Part shown: positions 7,201-10,701 of the stretch, piece after piece
How the letters are laid out: each line of letters opens with the position of its first letter
Position numbering within the stretch: position 1 is the stretch's first letter
From: Candidatus Woesearchaeota archaeon
Lineage (GTDB): Archaea; Nanobdellota; Nanobdellia; Woesearchaeales; WJKV01
Reading direction: 5' to 3'
Length of the DNA: 10,701 nt
Assembly: GCA_014728875.1 (NCBI GenBank)
Contig: WJKV01000034.1
Span: 1-10,701 of the forward strand
Position numbers and translations under genes: made by a program
The notes under the pieces: model-generated
What the model saw: only the letters and a program-made list of their open reading frames with translations
Databases searched by the model: none
What the model was told of the DNA's origin: nothing

Positions 7201-7370
7201 GCCTGGCCGGCGTGCAGGTCCCCTGAAGTGTATGGCGGCCCCTGCAAAAAATAGAATTTCTTGTTTCCTTTATTCCTGTCTTTAACTTTGTCATAGATTT
7301 TCTGGTTCTGCCAAAAGGACAGTATGGTCTTCTCGACCTGAACAAAGTCAAATTTTCCGATATTTGCCAT
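4224..7370 (-). CDS. ileS: Isoleucyl-tRNA synthetase, archaeal type
   Basis: A class Ia synthetase that charges tRNA-Ile with isoleucine and hydrolyses mischarged Val-tRNA. At 1048 residues it is full length. The Rossmann catalytic domain has GPPYTSGDLHAGQ (44-56), where the HIGH motif reads HAGQ, then YDMHGLSVE (83-91). The CP1 editing domain (about 190-400) carries WTTTPWT (219-225) and GLVHTAPGCGPEDF (324-337) with the conserved editing Asp, so editing looks intact. Cys pairs at 180/183, 399/402, 470/473 and 508/510 suggest zinc sites. RFWGTPVPVW (459-468), EGKDQIRGWF (555-564) and KMSKS (596-600) complete the active site. A helical anticodon-binding domain (about 640-800) and a C-terminal domain follow. 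Starting at ATG 7370 keeps the normal N-terminus. It is preceded by a 183-base leader region with regulatory-looking structure. Confidence 0.98.
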   Translation of the reverse strand: MANIGKFDFVQVEKTILSFWQNQKIYDKVKDRNKGNKKFYFLQGPPYTSGDLHAGQAWNHSLKDMILRYKRMNGFDVWDRAGYDMHGLSVERRVLKNNSLVTKDDVVNFGVEKFTDECYKFSMETTHIMTDELQKMGVWLDFSDPYLPVSTEYIEGIWWLVKKADEQNRLYEGLKVMTWCYDCETACAKHELEYENVKEDSVFLKFKLKDKENEYLIVWTTTPWTIPYNLAVMVNPGIEYVRAKVDGEIWIVAKALAGPVVQAVADKSLVILEEFMGDRLEGLEYIHPLQKELGQHYDEMKKDHSKVCTVILTEDYCDTSAGSGLVHTAPGCGPEDFEACQPYDIPPFNNLQPNGFFPGDMGKFSGWHAKKDEKKFLTALEESGCLIAVTPVEHEYPHCQRCHFPVVFRLTKQWFFKTEDLKTEMIEHNKGIHWVPQTAKNAFDGWLKNLRDNSITKQRFWGTPVPVWVCDKCNEHTVVESRDELIELAGTAPENLHIPHIDKVTFECECGGKKKRIPDVMDVWIDAGTACWNCLDFPRRDDLLKKLWPADFILEGKDQIRGWFNVLMVCSTIGFRDKSFNNVYMHGFLTQVGGEKMSKSLGNIILPKEISEKVGSDALRLYFCRQTAGIDINFSWDEINQVYRNLIVLWNLHKYLIDLAGQLNLNPRTLGTLEEERYNVEEKFMISKLHSTIKKVTGLYEEYRLDEIPELVEELFLELSRTYVQLVREKATIGSEEEKSVVVYCLYDTLMGVLKMMSPMTPFIAEMMYQNLKDAFGLKTESLHLHEWPKSSEAKINKELENEINIVQAVVTSALALREKIQIGRRWPIKELTVETTGAARTAVEKLSDIIINQANVKTVKVVEKFEHAKESARFDYSKLSPDFGELSTQIIAALTTKSPTSVIERIRKEGKYEMNLNGEIINILQKHLMLEKEVKEPHKGIEFKYGWIYLNTEQDPVLLAEGFAREIVRNTQSARKKSGLQKADKIDLFLKVPPTIYDQMKEQEKEIGLKTGAVKTFTSTDNPKEEYQHSENFKIKGEEITVFFNKL

Positions 7371-7404
7371 TTTTCTTGTTAAACCTTGGGAGCACGGTCA
7401 TTGT

Positions 7405-7412
7405 TTTTAAAT
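7405..7412 (-). promoter_or_regulatory. Alternative, weaker TATA-like box for ileS
   Basis: ATTTAAAA on the minus strand is centred about 38 bases before the ileS ATG, predicting a start site near 7382. It may be the main ileS promoter, a second one, or fortuitous. Confidence 0.35.
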
Positions 7413-7420
7413 TTAGTGCT

Positions 7421-7458
7421 TTCTCTAGGTGTTCTCCGACCATTTAAACCGTAGAGAA
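7421..7458. repeat. 7-bp exact inverted repeat in the ileS leader
   Basis: TTCTCTA (7421-7427) and TAGAGAA (7452-7458) are exact reverse complements separated by 24 bases. Within the intervening sequence, minus-strand GAGAA (7436-7432) could pair with the same TTCTC, so two mutually exclusive stems are possible. Confidence 0.6.
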
Positions 7459-7466
7459 GGCAAAAT

Positions 7467-7517
7467 GGCACTATCTAGATAATACCTATAATTTCAACTG
7501 TTTGTATTATCTGTGCC
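7467..7517. repeat. Long bulged hairpin in the ileS leader
   Basis: Minus-strand GGCACAGATAATAC (7517-7504) pairs fully with GTATTATCT (7485-7477) and GTGCC (7471-7467), leaving a five-base bulge (7476-7472) and an 18-base loop. Fourteen base pairs make it the longest hairpin I found in the window. No T-run of terminator strength follows (only ATTTTGCC). It overlaps the isoleucine-rich mini-ORF. Confidence 0.75.
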
Positions 7518-7525
7518 GATCTCAT
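7475..7525 (-). CDS. Possible isoleucine-rich leader peptide upstream of ileS
   Basis: ATG at 7525 opens MRSAQIIQTVEIIGII and stops at TAG (7477-7475). Six of 16 codons are Ile (ATA, ATA, ATT, ATA, ATT, ATC). The TATA box at 7550-7558 is centred about 29 bases upstream of the ATG, so it would be translated from a leaderless mRNA, as most genes here seem to be. Its codons run through the hairpin at 7467-7517, so a ribosome slowed at Ile codons would keep that hairpin open. This is the layout of a bacterial attenuation leader peptide, but I know of no established archaeal case, and A+T-rich DNA favours Ile codons by chance. There is no homology evidence. Confidence 0.3.
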   Translation of the reverse strand: MRSAQIIQTVEIIGII

Positions 7526-7528
7526 GAT

Positions 7529-7558
7529 GAAACCAAGAAAAATAAAGACATATTTAAA
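7529..7558 (-). promoter_or_regulatory. Probable ileS leader promoter, shared two-part element
   Basis: On the minus strand this reads TTTAAATAT (7558-7550), 12 bases, then CTTGGTTTC (7537-7529), matching 4179-4208 block for block with identical spacing. The TATA part overlaps the TAA stop (7556-7554) of the metallopeptidase-like gene. The predicted start near 7528 lies next to the mini-ORF ATG. Confidence 0.55.
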
Positions 7559-8459
7559 AGTTGCGGCAGAAAGAAGAGGATATGTATTTCCTGCTCAATT
7601 GCTCGAACACATCCATTGCGACCATGCCGTCATCAAGCATGTTATTAACGAAATGAGAGGCAACATTATGCACTCCGTTTGTTGCAGGCTGATGCATTTG
7701 GATGTGGGAACCCAGGTTTCCGATATTATTCTCGTGGATGGCCTGCGCCCAGGCGCTTGCAAAGGCCATTGCTTTTGCTTCCTCATCTATAAGATCCGGC
7801 AGCGGTTCTGACAGCAGATGGCCTATCTCGTGCCCGATCGTCAGCAATAACTCTGCCAGATTGTTTTCCAAAACAAAGATAGAGCCTGTTGAATGATTGC
7901 AGAATCCAAGTATGCCAGGAGACCATTGTCCGCCCAGCCGCGCATGTTCTTTTCTTAATTCTTTTTCACTGCAGACATCGATGTTAAGACAGGGCAGTTC
8001 TTTTCCTGTCAGTTCAATAAAGGTCTGTTCCACTAATTCTTTGACCTGTTCTGAAGCCCTGATGAATTTTGTTTTGGGCGCAGAAGGATTGATGAACTGG
8101 CCCGGTCTGAAGACCAGTTTTGTCCTTAGAACATCGTATTCTTTTCTTGTTTGCTTTTTAATCTCTGCAACAGGATCAGAATAATTCCCACTGTATACTG
8201 AACTGGTTTTGCTTGAATCAGTATCTCCTGCATAGATCACAGCCGGCGATCTTGCAGTGTATGTTATAGGTCCGTAAGGCGGAGCCTTGAACGAGTATGA
8301 GGCTGGCGCGGGCTGTACAGGCCGGCTATGACTGCTGCAGCTTGCGCATTCGCTTACAGTTGATTCTAAAGCAGATCTGCTATCCATATAGTCTGAACCT
8401 GTCATGCTGCTTAGACAGCTACTGTATCCTCCAGAGCTCATGTATGACATTCTAATCAC
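7554..8459 (-). CDS. HEIGH zinc-metallopeptidase-like protein
   Basis: A protein of up to 301 residues with a gluzincin-like zinc site: LLLTIGHEIGHLLSE (204-218) holds HExxH (His210, Glu211, His214), and DEEAKAMAFASAWAQAI (225-241) offers Glu226/Glu227 as third ligand on the following helix. The N-terminal 95 residues are Ser/Tyr/Pro-rich, low complexity, and contain Cys15, 38, 41; there is no signal peptide or membrane helix, so it is probably cytoplasmic. Residues about 100-200 form a conserved-looking alpha/beta lead-in. It resembles uncharacterised archaeal metallopeptidases with a HExxH...E helix pair; the substrate is unknown. The start is uncertain: GTG 8459 fits the TATA box at 8483-8490 (27 bases, leaderless), ATG 8450 would have a leader of about 10 nt, and ATG 8441 would fit a second TATA-like palindrome at 8465-8474. 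Confidence 0.8.
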   Translation of the reverse strand: MIRMSYMSSGGYSSCLSSMTGSDYMDSRSALESTVSECASCSSHSRPVQPAPASYSFKAPPYGPITYTARSPAVIYAGDTDSSKTSSVYSGNYSDPVAEIKKQTRKEYDVLRTKLVFRPGQFINPSAPKTKFIRASEQVKELVEQTFIELTGKELPCLNIDVCSEKELRKEHARLGGQWSPGILGFCNHSTGSIFVLENNLAELLLTIGHEIGHLLSEPLPDLIDEEAKAMAFASAWAQAIHENNIGNLGSHIQMHQPATNGVHNVASHFVNNMLDDGMVAMDVFEQLSRKYISSSFCRNF

Positions 8460-8464
8460 TGTGT

Positions 8465-8474
8465 CCTATATAGG
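8465..8474. repeat. Perfect 10-base palindrome CCTATATAGG
   Basis: It lies between the TATA box and the start codons of the metallopeptidase-like gene. It may be an operator downstream of the TATA box, or an alternative TATA element that would place the start site at ATG 8441. Confidence 0.5.
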
Positions 8475-8482
8475 TAAACAGG

Positions 8483-8490
8483 ATATATAA
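8483..8490 (-). promoter_or_regulatory. TATA box of the metallopeptidase-like gene
   Basis: TTATATAT on the minus strand is centred 27 bases before the GTG at 8459. It lies in the 67-base gap after the polymerase gene, so the peptidase gene has its own promoter. Confidence 0.7.
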
Positions 8491-8526
8491 TGCTGATGCG
8501 ACAATTAGGTCATCCTGAATAAAGAA

Positions 8527-10701
8527 TCAAAAGAAACTGTCGAGCTTGCTCTGCTCTTTAAGAGAAATCAAATCGTCTCTTGTATAGCCAAGGACTTCAA
8601 ATATCTTCTCTACAACAGGGACTATCTGTTTTTCGATATAGTATTCCGGATCTATGTCTTCTTTTGTGCATTCGTGGGCCTCTCTCGCCTTGTCCCGTAT
8701 CTTTGCGCCTTTTGTTGTTATCGCATACTGAAGCACTGTTCCCGGAAGCGGAGTTATTCCTCGCCGCACCATCCTTTTTGCAACAGCGACATGCGGGCCT
8801 ATGGAATCATAGTCTTCTATCGGTTTTGTGATCTGTGTCTTTATTATGAAATTATCCAGTTCCAATTCTTTTCTTCTTACTTTTTCTATAATCTGTCTCA
8901 CATATTTATAGGCTTTTTCTTTGTTGTGTTCTTTAAGGACAATCGCAAGAACTTTTTTCTGCACCTCTTTAGCGATCCTGGAAGTGTTCCTCCTTACTGT
9001 CTCAAAACCTTTGATGATGAGGTTGTCCTTCTCGTCTATCAATGCGTATCTCTTTTTAGCTCCTGATTTCTCGTCTCGTGTGCTGACAAAGATGCCTGCA
9101 GGATAGGATCCTTCAAACTCCAGCTCCATCATGCCGGGCAGCTTGCTGTTGATCTCTTCTGCGACCTTTAATGCATCCTCTTTGGTTTTGCTATCCGTTG
9201 TCAAAAGAACGCTGTCTGTGTCGCTGTAGACGACATTGAAGCCTTCCTCCTGCATCCTGTCTATAGCCTGCTTGATGTAGTATCTCGCGTAAGCTGTTAT
9301 GCTGCTCGCAGCGTCGAAGCTGTACCATCTGCTGTAAGTGAAGCCAATGTAGCCCCAGAAACTGTTGGCAAGCAGTTTCAGGCCCAGCTGTCTTGCGTTC
9401 AGGAACGGACTCTTCGTTTCCTTGAGTATCTTTTTGACTCTTAATCGTCTTTCTATAAGCTCGTTTATCATCGACGGCAAAAATCCTTTCTTTTGCTTGC
9501 AGAACCAGATCTTTCTTCCTTCCAAAGGAACGGGTTCAGCAGTGTCTTTGCAGCAGTCGCATCTCAAAGTGGGGCCGCTTATGTTGTGTGCGCTTACTAT
9601 CGTAGGATACAAAGACAGGAAGTCAAACAACAGAATGTCTTTGTAAAGGCCGGGGATAGGTTCCAGAACAAAAGCGCCCTGCAGGCTTTTTGATCTTCTC
9701 TGCGCCAGCTCTTCTTTTGAAGGGCGGTTTGGAACAATGATATTCCTTTTCTTTGCATTGTCCATCAGAAACCACTCCACCATCTGGCTCATCGCAAACC
9801 TGCTGACATCATCCATTGTCAAACCTACTATTTTCACCAATTCTATGACGCTCGGCATCAACTTCTCGCATAATTGATAAGTCAGCCTGCTGTCATGCAG
9901 ATTATAATCGCAGAAAGCGTTCAGCAGGTCCGCATCTACATTGTCCCATGCAGGGGCAAGCTTTAGGATGTCTATGTCTATCTTTTCCCCGCCGAGCAGT
10001 TCTTTTGCAACCTCGTTCAAGGTATAAGAGTCTGTCTTCAAGGATTGAAGCAGGATGTTTCTTGTCAATTGAAAAACATCGAAATGATTTATGCCTGTAA
10101 TCTTGACTCTTGCGCTTCTTCCTTTGCCTAGTTCAGGCGAACTTCTGTCCAGACCTATGTCCAGTTTCACTTTGTATTTTTTTGCTCTCTCCACAATGTA
10201 TGGAAGATCGAATCCGTCGCTGAAATAGCCTGTGACAACATCAGGCTTGAAGCTGTCTATTGTTTCCTTGAAACGCTGCAAAAGTTCTGCCTCGCTGTTG
10301 ACAAACTCCACAAAATCGTGCTGTGTCTTGAATCTTTTCCAGGTTATCACTTTCTTTAAATCCCTGCTGTAGAAGCTTATCATTAATATAGGAGAGTCGA
10401 AAGTTCTTCTTTCGTTGGGGTATGCTTCAATGTCGAATGCAAGTATTTTTGGGTTCTCGAGCATTGCTTCGCCAGGTTTTATCTCGTCTGCTTCTATGCA
10501 GCGCACTTTCATCCCGGGGACAGGAGTTTCTTCTCCCTCTACAATGTATTCCTGGGTGGGGACTATTTCATTGTCGATGAAATAGCGCCTTGTGAACAGG
10601 ACGTCGGCCTCGAAATATCTTATTCCCTGTTCCTTAAGCAGCTGTCTTATCTTAGGCACTTGTCCTGGATTCTCTAATGTGATTTTTATCGCTGTTACAT
10701 C
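8527..10701 (-). CDS. polB: Family-B DNA polymerase (N-terminus beyond the window)
   Basis: The archaeal replicative-type polymerase B: 5'-3' DNA synthesis with 3'-5' proofreading. The frame is open through 10701, so 724 residues are visible and probably only about 50-100 N-terminal residues are missing; the GTG at 10659 is an internal Val. Counting from the first visible residue: Exo I AFDIE (Asp90, Glu92), Exo II GYFSDGFD (158-165), Exo III YNLHD (266-270), motif A DFLSLYPTI (360-368), a Cys cluster CDCC...FC (381-401), motif B KLLANSFWGY (442-451), motif C YSDTDS (492-497), KKRY (549-552) and a TxxGxxxVRR-like segment. The C-terminus QSKLDSFF (717-724) is a perfect PIP box for the PCNA clamp. 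All catalytic Asp/Glu are present and there is no intein. Oddities are Trp for Tyr in motif B and Phe for the usual Asn in Exo II. Confidence 0.97.
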   Translation of the reverse strand, partial: DVTAIKITLENPGQVPKIRQLLKEQGIRYFEADVLFTRRYFIDNEIVPTQEYIVEGEETPVPGMKVRCIEADEIKPGEAMLENPKILAFDIEAYPNERRTFDSPILMISFYSRDLKKVITWKRFKTQHDFVEFVNSEAELLQRFKETIDSFKPDVVTGYFSDGFDLPYIVERAKKYKVKLDIGLDRSSPELGKGRSARVKITGINHFDVFQLTRNILLQSLKTDSYTLNEVAKELLGGEKIDIDILKLAPAWDNVDADLLNAFCDYNLHDSRLTYQLCEKLMPSVIELVKIVGLTMDDVSRFAMSQMVEWFLMDNAKKRNIIVPNRPSKEELAQRRSKSLQGAFVLEPIPGLYKDILLFDFLSLYPTIVSAHNISGPTLRCDCCKDTAEPVPLEGRKIWFCKQKKGFLPSMINELIERRLRVKKILKETKSPFLNARQLGLKLLANSFWGYIGFTYSRWYSFDAASSITAYARYYIKQAIDRMQEEGFNVVYSDTDSVLLTTDSKTKEDALKVAEEINSKLPGMMELEFEGSYPAGIFVSTRDEKSGAKKRYALIDEKDNLIIKGFETVRRNTSRIAKEVQKKVLAIVLKEHNKEKAYKYVRQIIEKVRRKELELDNFIIKTQITKPIEDYDSIGPHVAVAKRMVRRGITPLPGTVLQYAITTKGAKIRDKAREAHECTKEDIDPEYYIEKQIVPVVEKIFEVLGYTRDDLISLKEQSKLDSFF

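Larger units (their letters stand above)
7371..7553 (-). promoter_or_regulatory. ileS leader region with mini-ORF and two inverted repeats
   Basis: This 183-base gap has no conventional gene. If transcription starts from the TATA box at 7550-7558 (start near 7528), the mRNA leader is about 155 nt. It contains, in order, a leaderless 16-codon ORF, a long bulged hairpin (7517-7467), a second 7-bp inverted repeat (7458-7421) and an A-rich stretch before the ileS ATG, with no Shine-Dalgarno. A second, weaker TATA-like sequence, ATTTAAAA at about 7405-7412, could instead give a leader of about 12 nt, in which case the palindromes would be upstream DNA sites. Confidence 0.5.

Noticed and set aside
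7467..7529. Plus-strand small RNA (tRNA-like stem GGCAC/GTGCC, or C/D-box RNA from ATGATGA at 7523-7529)
   Set aside because: There are no TFC loop, anticodon arm or paired D box (CTGA) at the right distance, so neither a tRNA nor a C/D RNA can be built.
7524..7811. Plus-strand 95-codon ORF starting in the ileS leader
   Set aside because: Most of it is antisense to the HEIGH metallopeptidase core, which is the convincing frame.
8674..9066. Plus-strand 130-codon ORF inside polB
   Set aside because: It is antisense to conserved polymerase sequence and full of Cys/Phe runs typical of reverse-complement coding.
10657..10659. GTG as the start of the polymerase gene
   Set aside because: The frame stays open to the window edge and the upstream residues (ITLENPGQ) match the family's N-terminal domain, so this is an internal Val.
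8527..10701. Intein in PolB
   Set aside because: Motifs A, B and C are contiguous with normal spacing, and no splicing-domain sequence interrupts them.
1..10701. Mobile element, CRISPR array or defence cassette
   Set aside because: No transposase, integrase, terminal repeats, regularly spaced repeats or known defence genes are visible; the content is mainly housekeeping.

Overview
The window reads as a stretch of archaeal chromosome, probably from a small-genome lineage of the DPANN / Woesearchaeota-Pacearchaeota kind. The domain assignment rests on a family-B DNA polymerase with a PCNA-binding tail, an archaeal-type isoleucyl-tRNA synthetase, an archaeal-type FtsZ, and TATA boxes about 25-30 bases ahead of most start codons. 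The exact phylum is inferred from overall style (short basic winged-helix proteins, a HEIGH metallopeptidase, lineage-restricted genes) and is not proven.

All supported genes lie on the minus strand, so transcription runs from high to low coordinates. In that order they are: DNA polymerase B (enters across the right edge, ends at 8527); a HEIGH-type zinc-metallopeptidase-like protein (7554-8459); a 183-base leader region with a possible isoleucine-rich mini-ORF and two inverted repeats; isoleucyl-tRNA synthetase (4224-7370); a small basic winged-helix protein (3701-4177); a tiny hydrophobic ORF that looks like a lipoprotein signal peptide without its cysteine (3560-3619); an unrecognised 632-residue helical, basic protein (1524-3422); a winged-helix regulator fused to a degenerate nucleotidyltransferase domain (876-1415); and the N-terminal two thirds of ftsZ (2-670, leaving across the left edge). 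I see no tRNA, rRNA, transposon or CRISPR array.

Most genes appear to be single transcription units with their own TATA box, and most transcripts should be leaderless or nearly so. There are three exceptions. The tiny ORF has a strong Shine-Dalgarno sequence. ftsZ has a predicted leader of about 135 nt with a hairpin at the predicted start site and a tandem 16-base repeat. ileS can be read as having a leader of about 155 nt starting from a promoter that overlaps the stop codon of the preceding gene.

The observations most worth following are: (1) the ileS leader, where a leaderless 16-codon ORF with six Ile codons runs through a long hairpin; (2) a two-part promoter element, TTTAAATAT-N12-CTTGGTTTC, found with identical spacing at that leader and at the winged-helix gene just downstream of ileS, suggesting shared control and perhaps autoregulation; (3) the tiny lipoprotein-like ORF, one base away from a 33-residue mini-lipoprotein; and (4) the regulatory architecture around ftsZ and its neighbouring regulator.
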